Below, piece after piece: positions 31,912 to 44,011 of a stretch of 64,000 bases of DNA. The notes under the pieces are model-generated. The model was not told where the DNA came from and did no database searches. It saw only the letters and a list, made by a program, of their open reading frames with translations. The first letter of the stretch is position 1. Every line of letters starts with the position of its first letter. Source of the stretch: Heliopora coerulea (lineage: Eukaryota > Cnidaria > Anthozoa > Scleralcyonacea > Helioporidae); assembly GCA_030142905.1 (NCBI GenBank), contig JASJOG010000191.1, forward strand, positions 379,501-443,500. The letters are read 5' to 3'. The position numbers were made by a program, and so were the translations under genes.

Positions 31912-34505
31912 GCCTGCACTGGTTTACATCATTCCAATCATGGTAGCCATATTTAACTACTATCAATTTTAATGCTATTTAAAACTTTAGCTGCTGCACC
32001 AAGGACACCCTGTCTAGTGATGTAACGTAGGTCTTTTCGTGAGCAAAAGGGTGCGCGTGTGGTGATTCACGCGCGTAAATCAACTTACGCGTGCGAATCG
32101 CACGGGTGTTTAAGTTGATCCGTTATGACAGGGAAATACCATGAAAACAACCATTTGACCTCATTCATCATGTTACTAAGGTTATTGTCTGCACTTTAAA
32201 ACTCAATCAAAACACACTTAAAACTTTAGTAAAATAAAAATCTACAAACAATTCTATTTATTCAAACGGTTTGTCTTTATGTTAATCATCTTCGCTTTCT
32301 GCATCAAAAGGATCGTGATCAGAATTGTGAAAAATATCAGAATCGTCAGAATTATCTGTGCTAATTGCGCTATTCTCTACGCATTGATCGCTGATTCCAA
32401 CAATACTGTGGCAAACTAAACGTAATTTCATTGAGAACTTTGGTCTAGTCATATCTTGCGGCAGTTAATGTTGCTCGGAAATGATTGGCAAAACTGGTAA
32501 TAGCGTCATTTCCATAGTACTTTTCAACTTTCCAATTCTCTGGGTCAAAAAAAAAAAATGCCATCGCATATTTGCTGTCCCCAGAATGTTCGATTCGGTG
32601 GTTTAAAACCATGAGCAGATCGACTTCCCCCTCCTTTTTTCGCATCACTAGCTTTTATCCTGTTGTGGTGGTTCAGACTACACATCTTTTCAAAACTGAC
32701 GCGAACTCATCTCCCGTGTTTGACATCTTTTAACCCTTCACCTCCCTTGAAAATATCCTATGAGAGGGAAAACATCCCCTCATTTTTCTGTCAGCCTAAA
32801 ACACGAAAACGAGCTAGATAGCTGTTAAAAAGTTCATCGATGGTTCCAGCGAAGTTCTCTAACTGCAAAAATGTGAGTGCAGTTGTTGGTTTCGCCTCAA
32901 ACACAAGTAGACCAAGAAGACGTGAAGATGAACTTTCAGGCGTGTGACAGATAGCACGCATACTTTGGTTTGTGCGTGTGCCAACTCGTGCGCGTCAAAC
33001 GGAAAGGCCTGGTAACAATACATCAAACTATTGATAGATCCTGACATAAGATCACAATAGTCGATGGTACTGTATGGATAGTAAAAGGAACTATTGATAA
33101 CTATTGCAATGATTTTGTGAACTATTGATAGTTTTGTTAGTTGCTGCTCTTGTTTCATTGATCAAAGATAAAATATGTGCAAATCACTGATTTGTTTATT
33201 GATTGTAACTTAGCCTAAGATTCATCAAATAACTCTAAATTTAGGAGTCAATTGTGCATTCCCCATACATCCTTCGAAAGAGCATTTTCAATTTTTCAGA
33301 TGTTATCAACGGATATTTCATGTCTACGACTTAATTCAAAGTCTTTTGTTGACATTTATAGGAACTCTGAGACTTGAATACCCCCGTAAACAATCGCAAT
33401 AATATCACAATTGAGTTGCAAAACTATCACAATACTATTGCTGTAGCATACATAAAGTTTCCACAATAGTCATACCTAACCCTATTCAGTTAGATTTCCG
33501 TGGTTGCATTACTGTGCTGTTGTGTGTTGACTGGGCATTAGCTCCATGATCCACGAACGAACATAAGCCAAAAGCCCTGAACTTCATTTTTAAAACTTTT
33601 AGTCACTTCACTACTGTTGACACTGGTATTGAGTATGTCTGTCTATAACATATGTTGGCAAAGTGTGGTCAGTGAGTCGCATGGGGGCTGCGAGCCCATT
33701 TACTGCAGCTTTTAAAATCGCTTTCAAAACCCTATTAAGCAGCCTCCAAAACATAATGATTACAGCGTACTACATCCCGTGGGAAGGTCGACTGTGCCAA
33801 TGGGAAACAATAAAATTATGTGTCAATATTCAACTTGTAACGTTTCTTAGAAGTCTTTCTTGTCTACTCCTTCTCCTAGGCTGCAGCACGCGTGCAGTAT
33901 ATCAGAAATAATATCTATTTATATTGCACCTTCTTCAATTGACCAGAGTTGCACGCCTGCTATTGCTGTATTTTTAAGTACCTGCTTGCATCTATTCTTT
34001 CTAAAAATAATGGGCTGCTTACTAATTACTACAGTATTTTGAGAGGAGTGGCCGTGGTTCACCAAGTTTCAGTGAACCATGCAAGCCAGCAGAACTACCT
34101 CGTGCCTGAAACGACACTGCGTCTAAAAAAGGCGACACTTCCTCTTATTTTGAAGTTCCCCAACTACCTTCAGGAACAACCGATCACATGTGGGAGCCTT
34201 AATTTCCCTTAAATTGATGATTTGATTGATCTTTTCCCAACTTTTTGTCAATTGACACTGTTCGTCTGTTCAAGGAGTGAGACCGGGCTGAAGTAGGGTA
34301 GAGGGCGGAGATCCCACTGCTTCTGCTGGTACCGAAGCCACTGAGTCGCACACCGACGACGCTGTATAGAAGATGAATAACCCCGTGTTTATCCGGGACC
34401 AGTTTTTCAATTTTCGAGTCGCCGCCTCCAGACGAAGCAGTTCTGCCAGCAGTTGCTTCGGAATTACTGAGACGTACGGATAATGAACATTTAAGATCCG
34501 TTGCT
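31912..34505. repeat. Dispersed 2.6 kb repeat, copy B (uninterrupted)
   Basis: Collinear with 3522-7119 but lacking the 1 kb insertion. It fills most of intron 4 of the KNL1-like gene, and its right end stops only about 25 bp before exon 5 (34530). The ends differ from the surrounding sequence in both copies, so it behaves as a transposable unit, though no terminal repeats were identified. Confidence 0.75.
32445..32648 (-). pseudogene. Decayed ORF fragment of the 2.6 kb repeat (copy B)
   Basis: The frame reads LLMVLNHRIEHSGDSKYAMA, then after an A-run ENWKVEKYYGNDAITSFANH and FRATLTAARYD. It is longer and more protein-like than the matching part of copy A. The gene product is not recognised. 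A cut-and-paste transposase is plausible from context. Confidence 0.35.
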
Positions 34506-35365
34506 AAACTAAGAATATCCTCTTTTCAGAGAAATTCCTGATGGAATCTCGAAAAAAAAACATGGACGTTGGATCACGATCAGCTTCCAAATGATGAAAA
34601 CACTTCAGGTTAGGACTTTAAGTTAGAAAATGTTGCCCAAATGTAGTTGGTTAATCTCGCCGATTTAGTCACTGATGTTGACCTACATATACAGTCTAGT
34701 TTACTCCAAAATGCAGGAATAATTCTGGAGTTGTATTTGTCTGTGAAATTCTGTTAATGACATATTAAAAACTGCAAGTTCGCTAAATGTTTTCGAACTT
34801 ACAATAAACTTATGAGTGACAATGTACTTCAGGAGCATTTTGACATTGTGAAAACATTGCAATATTTTTACTTCTAAGTTTTTGTTGTGAACACCAGACA
34901 TGTATTTGTACTAATTTTAATATCAGTCGAAGTTTATTTTACTGCTGTTTCGCCGATAATTGTGTTTTTACCTTAATAAGTTTGCCAATTTACCAATGTA
35001 TTGTTTTTGAATATCGAACCTTCATCGTTTGACATAACCAAGTCAAGTGGCGAAAGGTAACCTTACTATGTTTACTGAAATGTAAACTATCTCCGGCTTT
35101 GGACACTTGTGGGTAGTTATGACGGTTACAAGAAAGCGTAAGAGTCGCGCCTGAGGTGATAGCTGAGAGCATCGGCTGCATGGCCTTTTGCGTGTCCCCA
35201 ATTTCTCAGCTGCATCCATAAACCCAACGAGCACAAAAAGCATGAACCGTGTTTTTTATAAGTTAGCTTAGGACTAAAGTAACGCCAAACAGGTTTTAAC
35301 TTGCCGATTGAAAACATTTTACTCCTTAAAATCATGCAGTGCTCATTCCCACAGTTTGCGATTGT

Positions 35366-35409
35366 GGCGTGGCGTGGCGTGGCGTGGCGTGGCGTGGCGT
35401 GGCGTGGCG
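35366..35409. repeat. (GGCGT)n microsatellite
   Basis: Nine tandem GGCGT/GGCGC pentamers give an unusually GC-rich patch in AT-rich DNA. Confidence 0.95.
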
Positions 35410-36637
35410 CGTCCAATTACTACGACCCTTGAATGTGTCTAATTTACCTTAAACAGTTGAGTAATTAATGTTTAATGTTACAAGAACAACGCACATCTAA
35501 ATTAACTACACTCATTCAATGTTTCAATCACTTGGCATTTTGTTTCTTTCAGACCATATCGACAGCCAGCATCGACTCTTGCTGGTACATGAAATTCTAT
35601 ATTTGTACATTCAGACTATAGTCCTTCAAATCATTTGACGATCCTGAAGGGCTCAAAATTCCTTTTGGACTTCAGCGGCACGAGTGCGGCCTGCTCCTAC
35701 TTTCTTGGCGCGTAGCTTTAGATCTTACGCAAAAGCTGAAAACTTCGCGTACACCAAAGAGAATTCTTGGCGAATTTTTACGCAAAGAATTTTTGACATG
35801 AGAATCAAATACTTAAAAGGTTTTACCGTCCAGTGATGACTATTAGAACCCAGCATAGAGGGTATTAGAACCCTGCATAGAACCCAGCATCGGAGGAACG
35901 CCAATGGGATATGTGAATGGAAATATTATCACTTTATGTCACTTTTTGGGTTTAAATTGCTCGATTTAGATCTGGATAAAATACTCATCTTCTTTGCTTT
36001 TTCTATGCATCTTGATCTATGCATGGATCGTCATACGATGGTTGGATGAAAAGTTTTTTCTTTGTCAAAGTAGTTTCTCTTCGGCCCCAACCCCAGCCTT
36101 AAATAATGACCGGTCTCTTATAGACATTAGGGATCTTAAGGAAGATAGGACAGTGACCTAGGTGATGAGGGAATCTGAATTTTATCATTTAAAAGAACCT
36201 TGAATCATTGACGTCGTATTTGATAGCTGACATAATTTTTTAGATCTTCAGAGTACTTCGTAGTTTCTTAAAGGACTCAATTGAAAGCGTTGAAGTCAAA
36301 CTCAATTAACAACTTTCATTTCTTGAGGAGCCACCGTCGTCCTGAATACGTTAAAATGCCTTGAGTGACATTGTGTTAAGAATAAGAACAGCGTTGGGAT
36401 AACTCTTGGGATTATAAAAAAAGAAAATCTGTTCTCTTTGTTTTGGATGAAATAGTCTGTTGAAGGAAGGACGTCGTCTTTGACGTTCCCGTCGTGTTTA
36501 CATAAGGTTCCTATTTAACCAATAGGAGAACAGAATAAAAATTTGGATGACAGCTATGAGACACAAGAAGGATAAAATAAAACAAAACAGAAAAATCAAA
36601 ACAAAAAGAAGGGGGTTGAACCAATGTTAGCATTTAA

Positions 36638-36830
36638 AGGACCGTTCACACTAGCGTGTTAGATCGGTCTGAGATCGATCTAAGTCAAAATCGACCAGAG
36701 TGTGAACGCTTAAATGCGAACTGAGATCGATCCAAACGAGTGTGAACGCCTTCATGAAGCGGACTGAGATCAATCTCAGACCGGTCTCAGATCGATTCAC
36801 ACTAGATCGATCTCAGTGTGAACGGCCCCT
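36638..36830. mobile_element. Small palindromic MITE
   Basis: The ends AGGACCGTTCACACT and (complement) AGGGGCCGTTCACACT enclose about 190 bp packed with GATCGATC and TCTGAGATCGATC words in both orientations. It resembles Harbinger-type MITEs with GGGGCCGTT ends. AT-only flanks could hold a TAA/TTA duplication. Confidence 0.75.
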
Positions 36831-37675
36831 AAAACGCCTTAAAATTCGCAATAAATATACTTTCGTGTAGAAGTAATTCGGATTCAAAAGAACAGTGGCT
36901 GAGAACTTTAAAGTCATCGAAAGAGATTGGGTGTCCAGTAGCTAGGTGGTGTAAAAGAATACCAGTAGATGGGAAGTTTCACTGACATGCAAGACTCCGC
37001 AGCCTTCCCAGCTGCAGCTCGAGGCAAGTTTGAAGGCAACATTCAGCCTTCACTGTTCACACTTGGAGCTAACTACAGGGTTCAACACAGCTGTCTCCTT
37101 AACCAAGTAACTGGCAAGTGGCCCACTTCAGTGTTCTACTCTGGCTAATGCCGGACGATTTTACTTACCACAAGGATGCGCCCTGGGCGTTGAAGGTTTA
37201 AGAAACTTATCTGTTTAGTCAACGTCAATCCACTGCCTCTACTTTATCCTAGTGTCGTTATTTGTAACTGTACTCAATTTGACGTCTTTTTAATTTATTG
37301 GCAGGACTGCCCTCTCTTAAGTCGAACCCAGTCCAAGGCAGTCCAAAAAAAGAAAGATTTCCTCAGGTAGAACGTGAAATTCGTTTTGACATGTGATCAT
37401 AATGTGTAAACGTAAAATACTAGGGGGAGGGTTAACCAGCGAAAAATAAGTTCGGGGTTAAAATATCCTGATTTAATTTTCATCATGATGTCTGGACTGG
37501 TGGGGTTGGGTCGCTTTGGTCGTTTGGTGGCAGTTGCAATCTATGGCAAGAGAAACGGTAAGGCTTGCCTTTCCATGCCTCATCTCACGCTTAGCATGGA
37601 GGGAGTAGAAGACAAAACCGTCGTCAATCCGTAATTCCCTGTTATGTTCATCCGGTCAGAAGTGACCAGATGAAC

Positions 37676-37890
37676 ATAACAAGGAAGGAGTTATATTAAG
37701 ATTAGTTATGACCGCTTACATGAGAAATGTGTCCCCTTGACGAGTAAAATCGTCTAGCGTTAGCCAGAGTAAAATAACATGAGACTTATCCAACCGGGAA
37801 AGAGTCAATTGAGATAGTTATAACCGCTTCCATGCAGAATGTGCCACTATGACGAGCAAAATCGTGAGGTTGTAGCTAAGGTGAGGCGAT
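37676..37890. repeat. Two tandem copies of a 110-bp unit
   Basis: The block TTATGACCGCTTACATGAGA... and its version TTATAACCGCTTCCATGCAG... follow each other, both ending near GACGAG(T/C)AAAATCGT. Related words appear near 31215 and 59525, so the unit is a dispersed repeat. Confidence 0.5.
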
Positions 37891-38988
37891 TTAAATTAAA
37901 AACGGAAAACCGCCCGGTAAAACTCGAAAAAACCGAACGAAATGATTTTTTTAACGTGTCTTGTGCCCCAAGATATTTACGCACGAGATAATGTTACCCG
38001 TCTTTTAACTTCTTTCTCTTGACTTATACCTAATTCATTATTCAATTCTACGCTGCATGTCCAACTGCGTTGCCATCGAACACCCAGTAAAACCTTAGAC
38101 TAAGTATTTGGCTTGTAATTTCCCGATCCAGTTCGGTTGACATTCACGATTACACTTTAACAACACTAATGTGGATCCCTCTATCTACTGTGAGACCGAA
38201 AATTCATCCTTATTCATTCAATTTTACGCGATGTACCCTTGTGCGTAGCCATCGCACGCGCGTTATAGTTAAAATAATAGAAGACTAATGCTGTCAGGAA
38301 AGAGTTAACCTACCAGTACTCTTACCCTTGAGCTGTTGAAATTCGGTGAGAACCGTCAGAAGTTTTCAACGCCATTCCTTTCCAACTTTAATGCCTTGTT
38401 GACCAAAAAGCATTGCATCACTTAACTTAGAGCTCAGCCGCTCAGTTAAATTTTGGAATTATATCGTGCAAAAAGTTGTAGAACTGTGCATTTTTTGGTT
38501 TTTCGGTTTCAAAAATATTTTTTGGCATAATGATAGAACATTTCATTTAACCCAGGGAACATTTTTGCATGGCGGAAGATTGGGTTATTATGCTAAACAT
38601 TTGAGAGGAAAAACTACAAAAAACCCATATCGCATACGTTTTTGTCCTGATGAAAGTTACACATGATTTACTTAAACATGCTCAAGACACAGATGGTTGT
38701 TCTATATTCTTCGGTTCAACTGAGCTGAATCAGCAAGAAAAATGAGGAACAACAAGGGTATTTTTATTAGTAAACAGCACTCTGGCAAAATAAATATTCG
38801 TGTTGCAATGCAGCATTTGTTTTCTTTTCGTCGAGGTAAAAGGAATACGATGTTTATATTTCCAGTCTCCTCTATTATATTAATATTTTCAAGTTATTGT
38901 GGGTTTTGAAGAGTTGTGGATGGAACGGTGTCTTTACATAAACATCCAACTTCGGTGTACTGTCCCACAAGTGAAAAAAATTGTATGC

Positions 38989-39030
38989 TTGTATCTGATT
39001 GACTAATGTGGATCAGTCAATCAGATACAA
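38989..39030. repeat. Perfect 16-bp stem-loop
   Basis: TTGTATCTGATTGACT and its exact complement flank a 10-base loop, about 130 bp upstream of exon 6 of the KNL1-like gene. No terminator role is expected in a eukaryote. Confidence 0.85.
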
Positions 39031-39292
39031 ATCTGATAGATATAAGATAGAAGATATAAGTTCCTTTGTTAATAAACAGCAACATGGCGGCTATGACGTC
39101 AAGTGCATGCGGTCTATACAATTGACTACATTACTTTATTTCTTATTTGAATGTTATTCAGGGAATGCAGGGATGATGAACGCATTCGATGTTGTCCGAC
39201 CTCAACTCATTGCTGGGACAAAGGAAAATTTTGTAGCAGAAGAATCTGCCGGGGATCAAACGACGAGAAAAAAAGATGATGAAATGAAGTAT

Positions 39293-39851
39293 GTAGTTTA
39301 GTGTAATGTTATATCTAAGGATGGTGGTTGGGTTGGTAGATTGGGACTGCCATAAGGTCACATTTCCATGGGATAGTTCTGTATTTGGAGCGCAGAATAA
39401 TCGATGAATGTGTTTACTTTGGGTTTATTTAGTGGACAAAGTCTTACAATCTTCTCAGACTTGTTGAATCGATGGAATGGATGGCGTAGCGTTTTTGATC
39501 CAAAATATACCATGCACACCGTAAACTATGGTGGTGTCTTCCAGTTGACTTCTTTATCCTCTAATTTTGCTTGGCGCAAAGTTTGTTTCCGAAATGTGTC
39601 ACATTGGGTCATTGTTATACTGAAGTAAATTGTCCATGTTCTAGTATAAAATCTTTACATGTAGTTTAAAAGTTTTCTTATAGAGAATATCCATTCATGT
39701 TAAGACTAGACAATTTTTATAAAACTTTTTTTCAACATTGTTAACCTTCGCAAAGTTTCATTTATGACCGGAAGGTGGAGTTAACAATAAGTTATTCGAA
39801 CTTCGACGTCTTATAAACGGTGTTGACGGTTTGTCTTTAACAATCTTTTAG
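39293..39851. other. Intron 6 of KNL1-like gene
   Basis: No repeat or exon is recognised here. Confidence 0.4.
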
Positions 39852-39914
39852 ATTGTATTCAATTGCAAGAAAGAATTTGACGAGGACAAAGTCCCAGATG
39901 CCGTCCAGTCAGAG

Positions 39915-40433
39915 GTATATTTCAATTAACGGAGGCATGAAAATACGTTTTAGCCACATTTACGTATAGACGGTTTTCTGCTTGCTTGGAAAATACTTCT
40001 GAAATTACGTTATTCTGACATCCTGACTTCAACATTAAGTGATCTGAAATTTTTGACCTACCAATAAATAAAGTGATTTTATTCTAACTCTCTAGCTGCC
40101 AATTGTACATGTCCTTGCGGTCACCGGTAAAATAGCGCCGATGGAGTTAATTATAGTTAGTTGTATTAAGTTGTTAACGGTCGACTACGCGTGGTACGAA
40201 GTTCAAATAGTTTTCATACTCACGTCATTCCCCTTCACGGTTTCACGCAATGTCTGACACGTTACGTAGAATGGTAATTAGTATTTATGAAGGAAAAAGA
40301 AGAAATGGCTGTTAATGACTGGCTGTTAGTTGGATACAGAATCGTTCAGATTATTAAATTTATCCTTCAGTTTATCAGCTAATTGCTCTTAAACATGGTC
40401 AATTAGGTACCTTCCTATTCTAAACATGAATGA
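39915..40433. other. Non-coding, no feature seen
   Basis: The next exon of the KNL1-like gene was not found here or further right with certainty. Confidence 0.35.
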
Positions 40434-40526
40434 GGGACGAACATTCATCAAGCTCTGTCCTCAGACGGGGATCGAACCCACAAACTTCTGATCAGCGGTG
40501 AGACGCTCTGACCATTGAGCTACCAC

Positions 40527-41264
40527 GGGGCCGTTTACATGACCACGGGTTGGTCCCCAACCCAGGTTAGCTTGCCAACCCTGGTCAACCCGTCTACGAA
40601 TAAACTGCTGTTAGCGTTTACACGATAGCCGGCTCAACCCGTCTTGCCGGGTTACCCGCTTCATGACCTGGGTCGACCCGGGCTGGCTAGGGGTGAAGGT
40701 GACCAATTTTTGTCAATTTTTCCATGTAAACACGGCATGACTTGACTCGGGCTCGTGTAAAGGATCAGCAGTACGATAGTTTTGGTTAGTTTTCATTTTT
40801 TTTCGTCAAGCCTAAGTTGTAGTTTATGTTTTCCGTGTGCTGGAAGCATGGCAAGTCCGATCGCTCACAAAGAAAAATCTCGTTTAGGTCTGTGGTCGAG
40901 CGCAAAGGTCGAATACTTGATTGTCTCTCTCGAAGACTACAAATCTAAGATGGATGATAAAAACGGCGACTTCTTTTCGGATATGATTGCGATGTTTTCT
41001 TGCATACGCAAACGTATGACGATTAAATCTGTGGCTGAACTGTCAAACAAATGACAAGAATTGAAGAGGCCGAAAAAAACGACATACTTACGGCGTCTAT
41101 TAGAATGACTCGGGCCAACCCGGGTTGTACAAAGTTGACCCGGGTTGGAAAAACATTTCTTAAATAACGCCCAGCCCGGGTTCATGTAAACAAGAAAAAA
41201 GAAAGACCACGGGTGGTGAGCTGACCCGGATTGGAAGTCAACCAGGGCTTGTGTAAACGGCCCC
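40527..41264. mobile_element. Harbinger-like element with Myb-type ORF
   Basis: The inverted ends GGGGCCGTTTACAT and GGGGCCGTTTACAC bound 738 bp rich in ACCCGGGT words. It encodes a Myb/SANT-like fragment and no transposase. The flanking duplication is unclear. The end sequence resembles that of the MITE at 36638. Confidence 0.7.
40848..41054 (+). CDS. Myb/SANT-like DNA-binding fragment
   Basis: From the internal ATG at 40848 the frame reads MASPIAHKEKSRLGLWSSAK, then YLIVSLEDYKSKMDDKNGDF, then an arginine/lysine-rich helix to a stop at 41054. The W...L...YK pattern fits the trihelix/Myb-like protein of Harbinger elements. At 68 residues it lacks the later part of such proteins. Confidence 0.5.
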   Translation: MASPIAHKEKSRLGLWSSAKVEYLIVSLEDYKSKMDDKNGDFFSDMIAMFSCIRKRMTIKSVAELSNK

Positions 41265-41405
41265 CAAGACTCAGATGGTGAGCTGAGGTGCAAGTTCGAC
41301 ATATGTGCGACCTGTCTCACCGGTCATCCGAAGGTTGCGAGTTTGTTCCCCGTCTGGGACTCAGAAATCGTTTTTCTGAGGATAGAGCTTGACGAACGTT
41401 CACCT

Positions 41406-42425
41406 AGCATTCCAGATATCACCAAGCTCCCACAATTCCAAAGATGTATACCTTATCATAAACATCTTTTAACGTAGTTATCCAAACTGTATGGCAGCGT
41501 TTCACAACGAGGGTGGCACGTTCCCCAGTGGACGTTCAAGGAACATCGGAGGGGGACGCAAGCAAGGCCCTAATGAGGAGGGGTGCGAGGATGCAAATGG
41601 TGGGAACTAATCAGTCATTCACCAACTCTGTATTTTTAAATTTCTAGTTTAGTCAGTGTTAAAATCTATATTTGACAATAACTGGACAATACCGATGTGA
41701 ATAACTATACATTAAAGTTATTCAGTTCGGTATTGCTCTAGAGTTGGGCACTGGCGTGGACACAGAACTGGGACTGAGTGTAATCGGCAGAGAACGGCAA
41801 GAAGTTTCATTATGAGGCAGCTGGCCGTTCAACCAAAGAAGGGTCGAGAACCACTGCTGTTTGGGATCGGGAAAGGCCCGAATTTTCCTCCTCCGTAAAC
41901 CCCTCGAAGTTCGACGCTCATATTGCATATATTACCAGGCATACTAAAAGCTTGTCCAGTGGCTAGGCTCCTTTAAACGGTAGCAAATATCCTCAAAATT
42001 AGAAATAATTGAAGTTAACTTATGAAAATGAGTCATTGTCTTTTCGCGATCAGGAATCCCAGCAAGTCACTCTTTCTGATTGGCTACTAGCAGGACGAGG
42101 TTCTTATTGATCTATAAAGTTGTTCGTTTAGGACAAATAGCCAATTGAATTATCTCGTAATGTGAATTGATTGATAACAAGCGAATGCGAACGTTAGCCG
42201 TTTTTGTCTATGATCTAACGGTTGGGCCTAACTCTTCGAGTAATGCCCCTGTTATCTAAGCGAGATGTCATGAGATAAAATTCCATTTTAATCGGAGGAA
42301 CCGTACGCCCTGAAGGATTTTCTCGCTTTGGCTGATTTCTATTTCTATACTAAATACCATGCCAAAACAAGAAGTGAAACACCTTTAACGCAGGCAGGAT
42401 TTGTGACATGGAACTGGTGTTGGTT
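41406..42425. other. Non-coding; imperfect 20-bp hairpin
   Basis: The arms CAATACCGATGTGAATAACT (41687-41706) and its complement (41716-41735) match at 18 of 20 positions. Nothing else is supported. Confidence 0.5.
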
Positions 42426-42902
42426 GTACCTTATTCTTACTAATTTTCGCGAGCTAATTTCACGAAGATTTGGAAGCCGTATTTCGTGAGTATTTAATTT
42501 CGTGACTTTTGGGGGTAAAAAGAACCGAAGCGTATTTAATTTCGTGATTTCGTCATTTCCTTAATCTTGCAAAGACTCATAAGTTACATTTACAACACGT
42601 TTTCATTAACTGTTGTAGCAGTCTGGTAACAGAAACAAAAGAAACCACTTTAAAATTGCGATGAATGCAAGTTTAACGACAAACCTTACTTACAATAGCA
42701 GAACGAATCTCGTCAAATGACCTTGTATACAGTGCTTATATTTGAATGTCCTCGAAATGACCCTCGGGAGGAAGCTTTGTACGTTGTCCCACAGACTACT
42801 GCAATGATGTCGGCTTTCCCCCAGCCTTTCGCGATATCCCCTCCGACTCCCCTCGCTGCTTGAGAGATAGTTAAACAGGCTTATCAGCCAGGTGATGTGC
42901 AG

Positions 42903-43079
42903 GGACTTGATCATAGTAAGGCTCGAGTCGACCGTGATGGAGCATAGTACAAGAGACAATTACATACTCGGACGACAAAAAGAGCATGTTAAAGCTAAAT
43001 GCAAGGAACTGACAGATGGAAGGTTCGATGGTTGCACAAACGAGGTTTTGAAAGATTTGGAAGCAGAGGATGATACAGA
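42903..43079 (+). CDS. Putative internal exon, function unknown
   Basis: The frame reads MEHSTRDNYILGRQKEHVKA, then KCKELTDGRFDGCTNEVLKD and LEAEDDTD, followed by donor GAT|GTGAGT. An acceptor GATGTGCAG lies at 42894-42902. Its composition is clearly protein-like. It may be a later exon of the KNL1-like gene or part of the surrounding DNA transposon. Neither is shown. Confidence 0.45.
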
Positions 43080-43447
43080 TGTGAGTAAAGCAGGGGAATA
43101 AAACTAAAAAATCCAGCGAAATTAACATTAAACCCGTGATTTTAATACAGCAACTGTAAAACATGTATTGTTTTATTAATATAATATAGTATTGAATTTC
43201 GCGATTTTAATTTTCGCGCTTGCTATTTTTGATGAATATTCATTTATTATTTATTTATTTAATCTTATTTACGTATACGGTAGTCCTTCAAACTGTATAA
43301 TAGTCTGTTTTCCAAGGAGCCGTATAGAAATATACATAATTATTCACTTATTAATTCAAAATTATTATACATCTAAGATAACAATTATCACATTTAACTT
43401 GTTGGACATTATTAAAATTACTTTGGAAATATTTAATGACCTTATGC

Positions 43448-44011
43448 TTAAGCACTAGTCCATCTGTCTTTGAGTAGAACCCTAAAACGCGCTAGGGGAA
43501 TGTCGGTGGCCTTAAAAGATCTTGGTAGGTCATTCCAAGTTTTAGCCCCAGAATAACTAATACTTTTTTTGAGAAAATTTGTTTTGGGCTTATCTAAAGC
43601 ATAATCAAAGTTATTATTCCGTAAGCGGTATGTTTGATTATTTGCCACTTTGAAAAGGTTAGAAATACTTTCCAGATATTCTCCTTTCCTTATTTTGTAC
43701 ATAAATACAGCTTTGTTGTCTTCCCTTCTCTCCACCAATAGTTGCCAATTTAATTCTCTTATAATCACAATAGATCTAAATTCATATGATTTACCAGTAA
43801 TGACTCGTGCGGCCCTGTTTTGCATTTTTTGTAGTTTTTCAATGAAATAATTATCGCAGGTATCCCAAACAAGGCTACAATAGTCAAAATATGGCAAAAC
43901 AATTGCATTATAGACTGAGATCAGTGTCTCTTGTGGTACGAAAGCTTTGATACGCCTGATCATCCCTATACCCTTAGACACCTTACTAACTATATTAAAT
44001 GGGATTTCCAT
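43448..44011 (-). pseudogene. LINE reverse transcriptase C-terminal tail
   Basis: This 187-codon open frame covers the thumb and tail only: KGIGMIRRIKAFVPQETLIS, then LPYFDYCSLVWDTC, then KKSISYSGAKTWNDLP. It lacks the catalytic motifs. The ATG at its start lies next to the deletion junction and is not natural. Confidence 0.85.

Larger units (their letters stand above)
34609..39161. other. Intron 5 of KNL1-like gene with repeats
   Basis: It holds a GGCGT microsatellite, a 190-bp MITE, a short direct duplication and a perfect hairpin (listed separately). No further exon fits between exons 5 and 6, whose phases already match. Confidence 0.45.
27940..39914 (+). pseudogene. KNL1-like: KNL1-like kinetochore scaffold gene, N-terminal exons, decayed
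   Basis: Seven exons: 27940-27962, 29520-29601, 29914-29979, 31614-31699, 34530-34608, 39162-39292 and 39852-39914. Exons 1-6 join in matching phase through canonical GT/AG sites (exon 5 after its frameshift is allowed for). The end of exon 6 is less certain (see findings). The order fits KNL1: a basic region ending KKKEKRMS-LILN (SILK position), KSPVHGL, then HVSFAET (RVSF position), then AGMMNAFDVVRPQLIAG and SAGDQT...DDEMK (start of the first MELT-like repeat). KNL1 recruits phosphatase PP1 and the spindle checkpoint at kinetochores. SILK has become LILN, RVSF has become HVSF, TAA interrupts exon 4 at 31692, and the A9 run at 34552-34560 shifts the frame in exon 5, which makes this an unprocessed pseudogene. 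The MELT array and C-terminus are not seen. Confidence 0.7.
40434..41405. repeat. Inverted SINE halves around a DNA transposon
   Basis: The left arm (40434-40526, minus) and right arm (41265-41405, plus) are tRNA-derived SINE sequences with B-box words (GGTTCGATCCCC and GAGTTTGTTCCCC) and matching tails (AGAGCTTGA(T/C)GAA). They face outward from the DNA transposon 40527-41264. Confidence 0.75.

Noticed and set aside
35550..35640. Possible exon after TTTCTTTCAG
   Set aside because: Exons 5 and 6 of the KNL1-like gene join in phase without it, and no donor follows within the open frame.
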